Shown here one piece after another: positions 16,638 through 26,349 of a stretch of DNA of 64,000 nt; positions within the stretch are counted from its first letter, which is position 1, and the number at the start of each line of letters is the position of its first letter. The stretch lies in the NCBI RefSeq assembly GCF_002090175.1, contig NZ_BBRN01000003.1, forward strand, positions 620,001-684,000, given 5' to 3'. Made by a program: the position numbers and the translations under genes. The notes beneath the pieces were generated by a model. It worked only from the letters and a program-made list of their open reading frames with translations. It searched no databases and had not been told where the DNA came from. Source of the stretch: Demequina sp. NBRC 110057. GTDB lineage: Bacteria; Actinomycetota; Actinomycetes; Actinomycetales; Demequinaceae.

Positions 16638-17543
16638 TCAGGCGGCGCCGACATCGGCGGTGCCGGACTGGCGCCACTGCTCGAGGAGGCTGCGCGCGAT
16701 GGATCCCGCGGGGGGCAGCACCATGCGCCCGGCCTGGGTGGCCTCGTCGAGCTCGGCCCTGGTCACCCACAGGGCGTCGGTGATCTCCACGCCGTCCGGC
16801 GTGAGGGCGGCCGACGCTGCACGCGCCGTGAATCCCACCATCACCGAGGCGGGGAAGGGCCACGGCTGCGACCCCACGTACGCGACGTCGGTCACGGCGA
16901 GGCCGACCTCCTCTGCCACCTCGCGGTGGACTGCCTGCTCGAAGCTCTCTCCGGGCTCCACGTAGCCCGCGAGGTGCGAGTAGCGGCCCGCGGAGAAGGT
17001 GGCGGCGTGCGCGACGAGCAGCCTGTCCTGGTCGTCGGTGACCGCGACGATGATCGCCGGGTCGGTACGCGGATAGTGGTCGCGCCCCTCCGCCTCGCAG
17101 CGGCGCACCCAGCCGCCGCTGATGGCGACGGTGGCCTCGCCGCAGTGGGCACAGCGCGGGTGGTTGGCGTGCCAGCGTTGGAGCGCCACGGCGGTGGTGA
17201 CGAGTTCGCGGTCGCGCGCGCCGTCGGGGCGGGCGTCGAGGCTGGCCAGCAGCGGGCGCAGCGGCACCAGCGCGGCGCCCGCCTCGAGCGCCGCGGAGAC
17301 TCCCGCCTCCCCGTCGGCGGGCACGAGGAGGGCAAGATCGCGGCCGTCCGCCGCCCCCAGGTACGCGACGAGCGAGGCCTCCGGGTGCTCCCCCGGCGCG
17401 AGCAGCACCGGCGCGCCGTCGCGGGCGAGCACCGCGCCGTCCACGACGACCACGGCATCGGCCCTGGCAAGGTCCGCGTCGCCGCGACGCTCGGCGGCGC
17501 GATCGACGAGAAGGGGCTGGTCAAGGAAGACGGGGGCACTCAC
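16638..17543 (-). CDS. nudC: NADH/NAD+ pyrophosphatase NudC
   Basis: 301 residues: a variable N-terminal domain, a zinc-ribbon region (CAHCG ... C), the PRTDPAIIVAV strand and a Nudix box GYVEPGESFEQAVHREVAEE, followed by SQPWPFP, the NudC signature that gives NAD specificity. It hydrolyses NAD(H) and can remove NAD caps from RNA. The GTG start has GGAGG and also TAGCGT 7 bases upstream, sharing a short divergent promoter region with the phosphotransferase gene. The stop lies 5 bases before uvrD2. Confidence 0.93.
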   Translation of the reverse strand: MSAPVFLDQPLLVDRAAERRGDADLARADAVVVVDGAVLARDGAPVLLAPGEHPEASLVAYLGAADGRDLALLVPADGEAGVSAALEAGAALVPLRPLLASLDARPDGARDRELVTTAVALQRWHANHPRCAHCGEATVAISGGWVRRCEAEGRDHYPRTDPAIIVAVTDDQDRLLVAHAATFSAGRYSHLAGYVEPGESFEQAVHREVAEEVGLAVTDVAYVGSQPWPFPASVMVGFTARAASAALTPDGVEITDALWVTRAELDEATQAGRMVLPPAGSIARSLLEQWRQSGTADVGAA

Positions 17544-17550
17544 TCCTCCC

Positions 17551-17556
17551 ACGCTA
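17551..17556 (-). promoter_or_regulatory. -10 box of nudC
   Basis: TAGCGT on the minus strand, 7 bases before the GTG start. Confidence 0.45.
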
Positions 17557-17615
17557 CGGCACGGGTGAACGACCGATGACGGCGTGGAGCGTGGCGCCCG
17601 CCCCCGTTGTTCCTC

Positions 17616-17621
17616 TAGCGT
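17616..17621 (+). promoter_or_regulatory. -10 box, leaderless promoter of the phosphotransferase gene
   Basis: TAGCGT, 6 bases before the GTG start; divergent from the nudC promoter. Confidence 0.5.
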
Positions 17622-17627
17622 GAGGGC

Positions 17628-18566
17628 GTGCCTCGTTCTCCCCTCGCGCTGGCAGCGCTCGCGTCGGCGGCCGTCCCCGGCCTCGACGTCTACGACGTGC
17701 TGCGTAGCCCTCACTCGGACGCCGACTTTGACGTCGTGGTGGTCAAGGACGGCACGGGCACCAGGTGGATCGTGCGCGCGCCCCGTCGCGCGGCGGCCGG
17801 CGCCGCCTTGGAGGCAGAGCGCTCGCTGCTGAAGGCGCTCGGCAGGGCCCACGACACCGGGCTGCTGTCCTTTGACGTGCCGCGCCCGCGCGGAGCCGCC
17901 CAGATGGAGCCCGCAGGCGACGGCCGCGCCATCGTCTACAGCGAGGTTCCCGGCGCTCCCCTGGTCCTGTCGCGCCTCGAGCCCGGTCCCGGCCTGACGG
18001 CAGCGCTGGGCCGCGCCATCGGCGAGATCCATGAGCTGCCGCCGTCGTTGGTCGAGGACGAGGGCCTTCCCGCCTACGACGCCGAGGAGTACCGCCAGCG
18101 CCGCCTGTCGGAGCTCGACGCGGGGATGCAGACCGGCAAGGTCCCGCCGCGCCTGGCGGACCGCTGGGAGCAGCAGCTCGAGAACGTCGCCTGGTGGCGA
18201 TTCGAGCCGACTGTCGTCCACGGCGACCTGGGCGAACACCAGATCATGGTGTCCGGGGACACGGTACGGGGCGTCATCGACTGGATGGACGCGCGGGTGG
18301 CCGACCCCGCGGACGACCTCGCCTGGCTGGTGGCCGCCGCCCCCGACGACATCATGGAGTCGGTGCTCGAGGCCTACCGGATGCGTCGCCGCGAGACACG
18401 CGACCCGCACCTGATCGACCGCGCCAGGCTGTCCTCGGAGATGGCGCTGCTGCGGTGGCTCATGTACGGCGTGCGCACCGACAACGCCGATGTGGTCTCG
18501 GACGGCGAGGGAATGCTCGCCGACCTCGAGACCATGCTGTTCGACGACGCGGACGACGAGGCTTAG
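17628..18566 (+). CDS. APH-family phosphotransferase
   Basis: 312 residues with the aminoglycoside/macrolide phosphotransferase fold. The catalytic Brenner motif is VVHGDLGEHQIM and the metal-binding motif is VIDWMDARVADPADDLAWL. Similarity is to the macrolide-phosphotransferase-like branch found beside nudC/adn genes in many actinobacteria, where the natural substrate is unknown. I would not call it a resistance gene. It is divergent from nudC and convergent with the Tol-like small gene. Confidence 0.85.
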   Translation: MPRSPLALAALASAAVPGLDVYDVLRSPHSDADFDVVVVKDGTGTRWIVRAPRRAAAGAALEAERSLLKALGRAHDTGLLSFDVPRPRGAAQMEPAGDGRAIVYSEVPGAPLVLSRLEPGPGLTAALGRAIGEIHELPPSLVEDEGLPAYDAEEYRQRRLSELDAGMQTGKVPPRLADRWEQQLENVAWWRFEPTVVHGDLGEHQIMVSGDTVRGVIDWMDARVADPADDLAWLVAAAPDDIMESVLEAYRMRRRETRDPHLIDRARLSSEMALLRWLMYGVRTDNADVVSDGEGMLADLETMLFDDADDEA

Positions 18567-18570
18567 CCCC

Positions 18571-18906
18571 TCAGCCCTCGACGGGAGCGATCTCGTCGAG
18601 CCTGTCCAGCGCCTCGCGCGCACGCGCCACGCGGTCGGCCTCCCGCTCGTCCCACCAGGCCGGCCCCCGCTCGCCCAGGCCGTGCTTGGCAAGCGACACC
18701 CGCGCGCGGGCCGCCGCCACGGCATCGTCGTCCCCGGCCCTCGACGCACGCCCCACGGCGGAGCGTGCCCGACCGAGGTGAGAGGTGAGCCGGGCGACGA
18801 CGTCGTCGGGAAGCGCGGGATCGGTGCGGCGCCAGCGACGGCCGTCGACGACGATCCACCGCTCGGCGTCGTCCTCGTTGTCTCGCGCGCGGCCGGACAC
18901 CGTCAC
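18571..18906 (-). CDS. small conserved actinobacterial protein of the AdnB operon
   Basis: 111 residues, soluble and charged. The core WIVVDGRRWRRTDP followed by two helices and RGPAWW matches small proteins that are often labelled biopolymer transporter Tol by automatic pipelines; nothing in it supports transport. The GTG start overlaps the adnB stop by 4 bases (GTGA), so it is translationally coupled to the AdnAB genes. A role with the DNA end-resection enzyme is possible but only from context. Confidence 0.65.
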   Translation of the reverse strand: MTVSGRARDNEDDAERWIVVDGRRWRRTDPALPDDVVARLTSHLGRARSAVGRASRAGDDDAVAAARARVSLAKHGLGERGPAWWDEREADRVARAREALDRLDEIAPVEG

Positions 18907-21900
18907 GTCCCGCGCAGCAGCGCGACGATCTCGTCGCGGCCGAGGAGCCGCTCGGGCCACACCGTCTGGTCGGCCGCCACATAGTAGAACGCGGCGTCCA
19001 CGTCCTCGAGCGGGATGCCCTTCCACTCCGACCATGCGAGCCGGTACACGGCGAGCTGCACCTCGCGGGCGGCACGCTCGGCGTCGTCGCGCGGCGGACG
19101 CCCCGACTTCCAGTCGACCACGGTGACGCGCTCGAGGCCTCCACCGGGCGGGAACACCGCGTCGATGCGGGAGCGCAGCGTCACGCCGTCGACGGGGAGC
19201 TCCACCCGCACCTCGATGTCGGTGGGGCTGCGCCGCGCCCAGGGGGAGGCGGCGAACGTCTCACGCAGGGCCTCGACGTCCGCCGCGTCGACGGCGTCCT
19301 CCGGCATCAGGTCCTCGGGGGTCAGCAGCGTGGGATGGCCGAAGTGCGCCTCGATCCACGAATGCAGCGCCGTGCCGCGGGCGGAGGCGAGCGTCGGCTC
19401 CTGCGGGAGGGGCCGACGCAACTGCTCGGCGAACCCGTCACGGTCCCGGTGCATCCACACCAGTTGGGAGGTGGTGAGGTGGCCAGGAAGCGGCACGCTC
19501 GCCCTGGTTCCCGCGCGCAGCGCGCGTTCGGCAAGCATGGCCTGGATGTCGCGACCCCACGGCAGCGTGTCCCAGTCGGGGGGCGAGGCTGCGATGTCGG
19601 GCATCACCGCGACCACGTCCGCCGCGAGGGCGCGCCTGCGCTCCTGCTCGGGCGTCGCGGGCCGCGGCCAGACGCCCACCGCGGCGGGCGCCACGGGCCG
19701 CTCGTCCTCGGGGTCGGGGCGTGGAGCCCAGCCGGCCTCGTCGACGATGCCCGCGTCGCGGAGCCCGCCGAGGAACAGTGACGGCGCCGACGGCGACCGG
19801 GAGGTGGTCCACCAGGATCCGGTCAGCAACACGTGCGAACGTGCCCGTGTGATCGCGACGTAGAACAGCCGCCGCTCCTCGTCGATGCGGTGCTCCCCCG
19901 CCTCGGCCTTGAACGCGGCGACGGCCTCCTTGAGCGAGGCGCGGTCGCCCACGTCGCCGAGGTCGAACAGGGGAAGGTCCTCGCGGTCGAGGCGCAGCGG
20001 GTAGGGCAAGGCTCCCGCCTCGGACAGCCAGGCGCTGTCGTTCGCGGTCACCCGCTGGCGCCCGTCCTCGTCCTCCCCGAGGGACGGCACGGCTCCCGAC
20101 GGGAACTGGCTCTTCGCGCCGCTACCGGTGCCCTGTGTCATGCCGGGAATCGCGACGATGTCCCACTCGAGCCCCTTGGCGCTGTGCGCGGTGAGGATCT
20201 GGACGGCGCCGGGCTCCGGCTCCTTGACCGGCGCGCTGAGGCCGCGCTCCTCCCGCCTGGCGGCCTCGAGCCAGGTGAGGAAGGCGCCAAGGGTGGCGCG
20301 TTCGGCCCCGGCCCCGAAGGACCTGGCGGCGTCGAGGAACGCGTCGACGTTGCGTGCTGCACGCCCGTCAGGGCGCGCCACCTCGGCCTCGATGTCGAGG
20401 CCCCACGCGCGCTCGGCGAACACGATGAGCTCCGTCAGCGGCAGGTACGTGTGCTCGCGGATCGCGCGAATCACGCCGCGCAACACGGCGAGGCGCGACA
20501 GCGCGGCATCCGACAGCGCGCGCCCGGCATCGGAGACCCATCCGGGGCCGGGGAGCGTGTCCACGCCGTCGACGATGGTGGGCGCGTGTTCGCGCGGGTC
20601 CCTGGTGTCGCGGTCGCGGTCGGACCAGTCCTTGAGCGCCATCAGGTCGCCGGGCCCGAGCGCGAGCCGCTCCCCCGTCAGGAGGCGCATGAGCGAGTCG
20701 CCTCGCGACGGGTCGTGCGCCACCTGCAGCAGCGCGATGAGCTCCGCCACCTCGGGGGTGTCGATGAGGCCGCCGAGGCCCACCACCTCGTAGTCGAGGC
20801 CCGCGCGGGTCAGCGCCTCCACGATGGGCCCGAACTGGACGCGACGGCGGCACAGCACTGCCGCCGTCGGCACGGATCCGCCCCGGGCGAGTTCCGCGCG
20901 CCGCGCGACGATGAAGTCCGCGACAGCGTCGGCCTCCGCCGGCAGGTCGGCCGCCATGTGCGCTGCCACGCCGGGGAAGGCCCGGCGCGGCTCCTCGCGG
21001 CCCAGGTACTGGCCGGTGGAGCGCAGCGGCTCGACGTGAACGGTGGGGTGGGCGGGGAGCGCGCGCGCCACGGCGTTGGCGGCGGCGAGGATCGAGGCCT
21101 CGTTGCGCCACGAGACGGACAGGGTGCGGCTCACGACGGCATCGGGCCCTCCGAACTCCGTCGCGAACGAGGACAGGGCGCTAGCCGAGGCGCCGCGGAA
21201 GCCGTAGATGGCCTGATTGGGGTCGCCGACCGCCATGACCGGGTGGCCGGGGCCGAACATGCGCGCGAACAGCCGCAGCTGCGCGGGCGACGTGTCCTGG
21301 AACTCGTCGAGCAGCACCACTCGGAAGCGGCTGCGCTCGATCGCCTGGACGGCGTCGAGGTCCGCGAGGGCGACGCCGTAGGCGACCTGGTCCGAGAAGT
21401 CCAGGAGCGAGCCGTCGCGCTTGCGGCGAAGGAACTCCTGGGCCATGGGGGCGAGGTCGACGAGGGTGGCGAGCTGCTTGAGCGAGGCGGCCTCTGGGGT
21501 GGGGTTGCCATTCGCGTTCACGAGCGCGGTGCCGCCCCTGGCGCCGGGGAGCCCCTCGAGGCTCGCGAGCGTACGCGCGGCCCAGTCGCGCACCGCGGCC
21601 GGGTCCGTCAGATGTTCGCGGGTCTGGCCCGCGAGGCGGGTGATCGCGGCGGTGAGCGTACTCATCGCGGCACTCGTGTCGACGGGCTCGTCCCAGTACG
21701 TGACGATGTCGTCGGCGATCTGCCACAGCGCGGCATCGGTCACTGTCGCGGCGTCGGGGTCGACGCCGAGCCGCAGGCCGTGCTCTGACACGAGCGACGC
21801 GGCGTAGCCGTTGTAGGTCGCGACGCTGACGGGGGGCCGCGCCGGGTCCTCGCCGAAGACGGCGGAGATGCGCGCCTCGGCCCGCTCCGCGATCTCGGCC

Positions 21901-22181
21901 GCGGCCTTGCGAGTGAAGGTGAGGCAGAGGATCTCGTCGGGGCTGAGCGCCCTCCCGAAGAGCTCCTCGGCGTGATCCAACAGGTAGACCATGCGCATCG
22001 ACAGCGTCTCGGTCTTGCCCGAGCCGGCGCCGGCCACGATGAGGGTCGGGGCCAGGCCCGCGCCGATGATCCGCGCCTGCTCGGGAGTCGGGGTGGTGCG
22101 GGCGTCGATGATCGCTGACAGGTCCTCGACGCTGCGGGCCAGGCCCGCCACTCGGCCGGCCTGAAGTGCGGTGTCCGTCAT
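18903..22181 (-). CDS. adnB: AdnB subunit, helicase-nuclease for DNA double-strand ends
   Basis: 1092 residues. N-terminal UvrD-like motor with Q motif PTPEQARII, Walker A AGAGSGKT, motif II LLDEFQDTSPAQ and GDPNQAIYGFRGA, then a C-terminal RecB-type nuclease with VDWKSGRPP and QLAVYRL. This is the AdnB half of the AdnAB end-resection complex that replaces RecBCD/AddAB in many actinobacteria. The ATG overlaps the adnA stop by 4 bases. The frame extends 22 codons further up, but those lie inside adnA. Confidence 0.92.
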   Translation of the reverse strand: MTDTALQAGRVAGLARSVEDLSAIIDARTTPTPEQARIIGAGLAPTLIVAGAGSGKTETLSMRMVYLLDHAEELFGRALSPDEILCLTFTRKAAAEIAERAEARISAVFGEDPARPPVSVATYNGYAASLVSEHGLRLGVDPDAATVTDAALWQIADDIVTYWDEPVDTSAAMSTLTAAITRLAGQTREHLTDPAAVRDWAARTLASLEGLPGARGGTALVNANGNPTPEAASLKQLATLVDLAPMAQEFLRRKRDGSLLDFSDQVAYGVALADLDAVQAIERSRFRVVLLDEFQDTSPAQLRLFARMFGPGHPVMAVGDPNQAIYGFRGASASALSSFATEFGGPDAVVSRTLSVSWRNEASILAAANAVARALPAHPTVHVEPLRSTGQYLGREEPRRAFPGVAAHMAADLPAEADAVADFIVARRAELARGGSVPTAAVLCRRRVQFGPIVEALTRAGLDYEVVGLGGLIDTPEVAELIALLQVAHDPSRGDSLMRLLTGERLALGPGDLMALKDWSDRDRDTRDPREHAPTIVDGVDTLPGPGWVSDAGRALSDAALSRLAVLRGVIRAIREHTYLPLTELIVFAERAWGLDIEAEVARPDGRAARNVDAFLDAARSFGAGAERATLGAFLTWLEAARREERGLSAPVKEPEPGAVQILTAHSAKGLEWDIVAIPGMTQGTGSGAKSQFPSGAVPSLGEDEDGRQRVTANDSAWLSEAGALPYPLRLDREDLPLFDLGDVGDRASLKEAVAAFKAEAGEHRIDEERRLFYVAITRARSHVLLTGSWWTTSRSPSAPSLFLGGLRDAGIVDEAGWAPRPDPEDERPVAPAAVGVWPRPATPEQERRRALAADVVAVMPDIAASPPDWDTLPWGRDIQAMLAERALRAGTRASVPLPGHLTTSQLVWMHRDRDGFAEQLRRPLPQEPTLASARGTALHSWIEAHFGHPTLLTPEDLMPEDAVDAADVEALRETFAASPWARRSPTDIEVRVELPVDGVTLRSRIDAVFPPGGGLERVTVVDWKSGRPPRDDAERAAREVQLAVYRLAWSEWKGIPLEDVDAAFYYVAADQTVWPERLLGRDEIVALLRGT

Positions 22182-25100
22182 GCCTCGCTCACCTGGCGTC
22201 CCTCCGCCTGCACCGGGCAGGCGCGCCGCACGGGGCAGTGGTCGCACATGTCGTTCACTGTCGCCTCGAAGGCCGAGGCGCGCATGGTCGTGACCACGTC
22301 TCCCAGGCGCGCCCGCTGCTCCTCGACGTCGATCGGCAGCTGTTCGCGCACCGCGTGGCCCTTGGTCGAGCCGCCCACAAACACCAGGGCGGCCCCGTCG
22401 GCGCGTTCGACGCCGGCGAAGGCGGCGTGCGCGGCGGCCAGCTGGTACATCGCGAGCTGCGCGTGGGTCGCGGGGTCGCCAGCGTACGTGGCGCTTCCCG
22501 TCTTGAGGTCGACGATGCGGGTCGCGTCTCCCCGGTGCTCCACACGGTCAGCGCTGCCGGTCAGCAGCGCGTCGTCGATGACGACCTCGAAGCGCTCCTC
22601 GAGCTCGACGGCGTCGACGGGGTTGGACGTGAGGTAGCCCGCGAGCCTCGTCACCATCGCGTCCGCGCGCTCGCGCAGGGCGCGGTCGGGAAGGGTGTCG
22701 GTCCCGGCGATCTCGTGCCAGCGCTCGTCGAGCGCCGTCCTCAGTTCGTCGAGGTCGCCCTCGGGGTGCTGCTGCGCGAGCTCGTGGATGAGCGTGCCCA
22801 GCTGCTGCTTGTCGCTGTCGGCGCCCACCCCTCCCGCGCTCTCGAGCGCCCACCTGAGCGCGCAGCGCTCGACGCCCTCGACGCGCGACGGCGACACCCG
22901 CACGGGGTCGCCGCCCTCGAAGTATCCGGCGGCGGTGGACGGCTCCGCCACCCCGCTCCAGGCGCGCGGGTGGGCGCCCGGCACGTCGAGGTCGGCGAGC
23001 GCGGCGAGCGCCGTCGCGTACGACGTCCTGTCGTCCCCGGTCGCGGCGGCCCCCTCGGCACGGAGCGTGGCGACGGCGTGGCGAAGGTCGGCGACGCGCG
23101 GCACGGTCCCGGTGGCCTGGGGTTCGACGCCGGTCGCGCTCGCGACCCAGTCGATGAAGCGCGAGGGCCGCGTGTCCTCGTCCTCCACACAGGCGAGCAC
23201 GAGGCCGCGTCGGGGTCGCGACACGGCGACGGCAAAGGCGCGCGCCTCGTCGTCGAGGACGCTGCGCCTGGCGGCGGCGGCGAGCGCCGACCGGCGCTCG
23301 GCGTCGAGCGGCTCGGGCTGGGCGCGGAAGGCGAGGATCTCGGCGAGGTGCTGCGCGCCGAGCACCGAATCGCGCAGGCGCAGGTTGGGCCAGACGCCCT
23401 CCTCCACCCCGGCCACGACCGCGACGTCCCATTCGCGCCCGGCGGCGGAGGCCGGGGTCGCGAAGGCCACGGCATCGGACCCCTGGGCGCGAGCGCCGAG
23501 GCTGTCGATCGCAAACTCCTGGGACGTCAGGTGGTCGACGAAGCCCTGGGCGGTGACGCCACGCATGCGCTCTTCGACGTTCTGCGCCTCCCGCAGGAGC
23601 GCGATCACGGCGTCGAGGTCGGCGTCGTCGCGCGCGGAGCCCGCGAGGGCCGCCGCGCGCCAGCGCTCGGCGACATCCAGCGACTCCCAGAGGGTCCAGA
23701 TCAGTCGGCGGGGCGACGTCTGCCCCTCGGAGGCCGCGGTCCGCGCCGCGGCCACCGCCGCGGCCGCGCGCGACGCGAGACGGGCCTCCTCGCCCCCGAG
23801 GCTCGCGAGCCGCGCGGGGTCCGCGAGCGCCTCGACGAGTAGCTCTCCCGCGGCGCGCATGCCTCCCGCGATCCGGTCCTCCCTCACCAGCGCGCGGCGC
23901 AGCCGTCGCAGCGCGACGGGGTCCAGCCCCACGAGCCGCGAGGCGAGGGCCTGCGTCGCCAGCTCCTCGTCCCACTCGCGCGCGCCCGCCGCGACGAGCA
24001 TCATGCCCAGCAGCGGCTCGACGACGGACTGCTCGTGCAGCGCGACGCCGTCTCCCAGCGACTCGCAGGGGATGTCCGCGGACAGCAGGTCGGAGCGCAG
24101 CGCCCGCAGATGCCCGTTCGACCGGGCGATCACCACCATCCGGTTCCACGGCGTCGCCGGGCCGTCGAGCCCGTGCCTGGCGCGCCGCAGCGAAGCGGCG
24201 ATGGCGCGCGACTGCGCGTACCGGTGGGGCGCGACGAGGATCTCGACGGGCGCGGGGCCATCCTCCCTGGCCGCGGCGGGCCGCCTGGCGGAGCCCACGG
24301 ACTGGGTGCCGATGCGCGCGGTGACCTCGTCGACGGCGCCGGCGAGGGCGGCGGGCTGGCGGTGGCTCGCGGTCAGCCTCACCAGCGAGGCGTCGAAGGC
24401 GTGCCGCCCGGTCGGCGCGGTCGCCTCCGCGAGCGCGGCGGGCACCGCGCCGCGGTAGCCCTGGACCGATTCGTCGGCGTTGCCCACGAGGGCGACCCGA
24501 GCCCCGCGGGCGGCGATCGCGTCGATGAGCGCGATCACGGCAGCGGTGGCGTCCTGGTAGTCGTCGACGATGACGAGGTCCCACTCGGGTGCGGGCCCCC
24601 ACGCGGGCTCCCACGTGTCGAGGGCGACCGCCGCCTCGCGCGCGACTCCCGCGGGGTCGTAGCGCAGGCCCTGCCCCTCGAGCAGGGTGCGCCACATCAC
24701 GTTGTCGAGGTATTCCTCGAGCACCTGCGCGGCAGCGTGCCACTCGCGCCGCCCGGTGCGCTCGGCCATGTCGCGCAGCCCGTCGGGGTCGAGACCCGCC
24801 TCCGTGGCCCGCATGATGAGGTCGCGCAGCTCGGCGCGAAACCCCGGCAGCGCGGTCGCCTCCTGGGGCACGACCCCCGTCCAGTCGGGGCGGGCGCCCT
24901 GGCCCCGCGTGTGGCCCGCGAGGAGGTCGCGCAGGATGGCGTCCTGGTCGGCGCCGGTGATGAGGCTGGGCGGCGGCTCTCCCGCGCTCTCGGCCCGCGC
25001 GGCGAGGATGGTGTGGGCCACGGACGCCGCGGTCCGCACCACCGGCACACCCGTGGCGCGGTCAACGCCGGCGGACACCACGTCGCGCAGGTCGGCGGCG

Positions 25101-25327
25101 GCGGCGCGCGTGGGCGCGAGCACCAGCAGCCGGTCGGTGGTCACGCCGCGCGCGACGGCCCGGGCCGCGGCGGCCGCCACAACCGACGTCTTGCCAGCCC
25201 CGGGAGGACCGACGACTACGACGTTGCCGGGGCCGGCGACGATGCGTTCGACCGCCGCCTCCTGGTCCGCGTCGAGCAGCACACGGGAGGCCCGGGACGC
25301 GGGTGGGACGAGGTCGATCATCGACAT
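22178..25327 (-). CDS. adnA: AdnA subunit, helicase-nuclease for DNA double-strand ends
   Basis: 1049 residues: UvrD-like motor with Walker A GPPGAGKT and a Walker B reading VIVDDYQDA (Asp in place of the usual catalytic Glu), then a nuclease domain with IVDLKTG and QLAMYQL. A cysteine framework for an iron-sulfur cluster is visible: VERCALRW ahead of the nuclease core and MCDHCPVRRACP at the C-terminus. Gene order adnA-adnB matches mycobacteria. The weaker Walker B agrees with AdnB being the main motor. ATG at 25327 gives MSMIDLVPP; upstream codons are unlike the family. Confidence 0.92.
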   Translation of the reverse strand: MSMIDLVPPASRASRVLLDADQEAAVERIVAGPGNVVVVGPPGAGKTSVVAAAAARAVARGVTTDRLLVLAPTRAAAADLRDVVSAGVDRATGVPVVRTAASVAHTILAARAESAGEPPPSLITGADQDAILRDLLAGHTRGQGARPDWTGVVPQEATALPGFRAELRDLIMRATEAGLDPDGLRDMAERTGRREWHAAAQVLEEYLDNVMWRTLLEGQGLRYDPAGVAREAAVALDTWEPAWGPAPEWDLVIVDDYQDATAAVIALIDAIAARGARVALVGNADESVQGYRGAVPAALAEATAPTGRHAFDASLVRLTASHRQPAALAGAVDEVTARIGTQSVGSARRPAAAREDGPAPVEILVAPHRYAQSRAIAASLRRARHGLDGPATPWNRMVVIARSNGHLRALRSDLLSADIPCESLGDGVALHEQSVVEPLLGMMLVAAGAREWDEELATQALASRLVGLDPVALRRLRRALVREDRIAGGMRAAGELLVEALADPARLASLGGEEARLASRAAAAVAAARTAASEGQTSPRRLIWTLWESLDVAERWRAAALAGSARDDADLDAVIALLREAQNVEERMRGVTAQGFVDHLTSQEFAIDSLGARAQGSDAVAFATPASAAGREWDVAVVAGVEEGVWPNLRLRDSVLGAQHLAEILAFRAQPEPLDAERRSALAAAARRSVLDDEARAFAVAVSRPRRGLVLACVEDEDTRPSRFIDWVASATGVEPQATGTVPRVADLRHAVATLRAEGAAATGDDRTSYATALAALADLDVPGAHPRAWSGVAEPSTAAGYFEGGDPVRVSPSRVEGVERCALRWALESAGGVGADSDKQQLGTLIHELAQQHPEGDLDELRTALDERWHEIAGTDTLPDRALRERADAMVTRLAGYLTSNPVDAVELEERFEVVIDDALLTGSADRVEHRGDATRIVDLKTGSATYAGDPATHAQLAMYQLAAAHAAFAGVERADGAALVFVGGSTKGHAVREQLPIDVEEQRARLGDVVTTMRASAFEATVNDMCDHCPVRRACPVQAEGRQVSEA

Positions 25328-25376
25328 GGCCCCACCCCACCACACGCCACCGACATCGACGCGGGAGGCACGCGCG

Positions 25377-26300
25377 CTACTCGTCCTTGGCGGTCGCCGA
25401 GGCGTCGGCGGAGGGCTCATCCGTCCCGACCGGCTCGTCCGGCGACGGCCACGGGTTCGGGTCGCAGGCGTCGTCGAGGTCGGCCTGGTCCGCCATGACG
25501 GGGGCGCGGCCCGACGTGCAGGTGACGTCCTCCTCGCCGAGGACGTGTCCCAGCCCGTGGTTGACCAGGTACTCCCTTGCCCCGGTGCGGTCGTCGCCGT
25601 AGCCGTCCAGGCCCGCGGCCCAGTCGTACAGGGACACCACCACGAGCCCCTCGTCGGCGCACGACGTGGCGGCGCTCGCCTCGGGGGTGGGGCTGGGGGA
25701 CGCCGATGCTGTGGCATCGGTCACCGCGCCGATGCGGGCGGCGACGTGGGGCGTGGGGCAGCGCACCGCGGCTGTCGTGGGGCTCGCCACGACGATGCGC
25801 ACGTCGGGCGCTCCCGTCGTCGGCACGAACTCGTACAGGCCCTTGGCTCCCCAGCCGCGGGGGTCGTTCAGGGTGTCGATCACGAAGGTCGCGAGCGCGT
25901 CGCCGTCGAGGGTGAGGCCGTCCTCCGTCTCGACGCGGACCCACTTGACCGACTTCGCGTCGCCCGTGGGTTGCGCGTCACCGTTCACCGTGTGGAAGGT
26001 GCCGTCCGCCTGCGTCGGCACCTCGAGCGACACGAGGCCCGCCGCGGCATCGGCCTCGTCGAGCTCACGGTCGATGGGCTCCATGGGGTCGAGCGACACC
26101 TCGGGCGTCGCCGTCTCGGACGCGGTGGGAGATGCGGTGACGGAGGGCGCGGGAGCGGCAAGTTCGCCGCCCACGAGGGAGGTTCCCCACCCCACGCCGA
26201 TGCCGAGCGCGAAGGCCCCGACGACGATGCCGGCGACCACGAGGCCCCCCTTGGGCGTGATTCCCCTGCCCGCGAACAGCCGCTTTTTGTCGTCGGTCAC
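25377..26300 (-). CDS. DUF3152 membrane-anchored metzincin-like protein, active site degenerate
   Basis: 307 residues: a short N-tail, one membrane helix (about 18-42), a Pro/Thr/Ser-rich linker and an extracytoplasmic domain. Members of DUF3152 (Rv3207c type) carry NHEVGHxLGH-x-H...C. Here the corresponding stretch reads NHGLGHVLGEEDVTC (H248-G249-L250-G251-H252): the catalytic Glu is Gly and the third His is lost, while the following APVM stretch is kept. A structural or binding role is therefore more likely than proteolysis. The GTG start has TATCGT 6 bases upstream; it is divergent from the DUF3107 gene, as in mycobacteria. Confidence 0.82.
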   Translation of the reverse strand: MTDDKKRLFAGRGITPKGGLVVAGIVVGAFALGIGVGWGTSLVGGELAAPAPSVTASPTASETATPEVSLDPMEPIDRELDEADAAAGLVSLEVPTQADGTFHTVNGDAQPTGDAKSVKWVRVETEDGLTLDGDALATFVIDTLNDPRGWGAKGLYEFVPTTGAPDVRIVVASPTTAAVRCPTPHVAARIGAVTDATASASPSPTPEASAATSCADEGLVVVSLYDWAAGLDGYGDDRTGAREYLVNHGLGHVLGEEDVTCTSGRAPVMADQADLDDACDPNPWPSPDEPVGTDEPSADASATAKDE

Positions 26301-26306
26301 GCCCCT

Positions 26307-26312
26307 ACGATA
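26307..26312 (-). promoter_or_regulatory. -10 box, leaderless promoter of the DUF3152 gene
   Basis: TATCGT on the minus strand, 6 bases before the GTG start. The same bases read TACGAT on the plus strand and may also serve the DUF3107 gene. Confidence 0.45.
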
Positions 26313-26349
26313 GTTGCCAGACCTCAACACCCTGACCCTGGAGGACATC

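Noticed and set aside
17628-18566. Macrolide-resistance phosphotransferase
   Set aside because: The APH fold is clear, but this conserved chromosomal copy has no link to resistance; only a generic call is supported.
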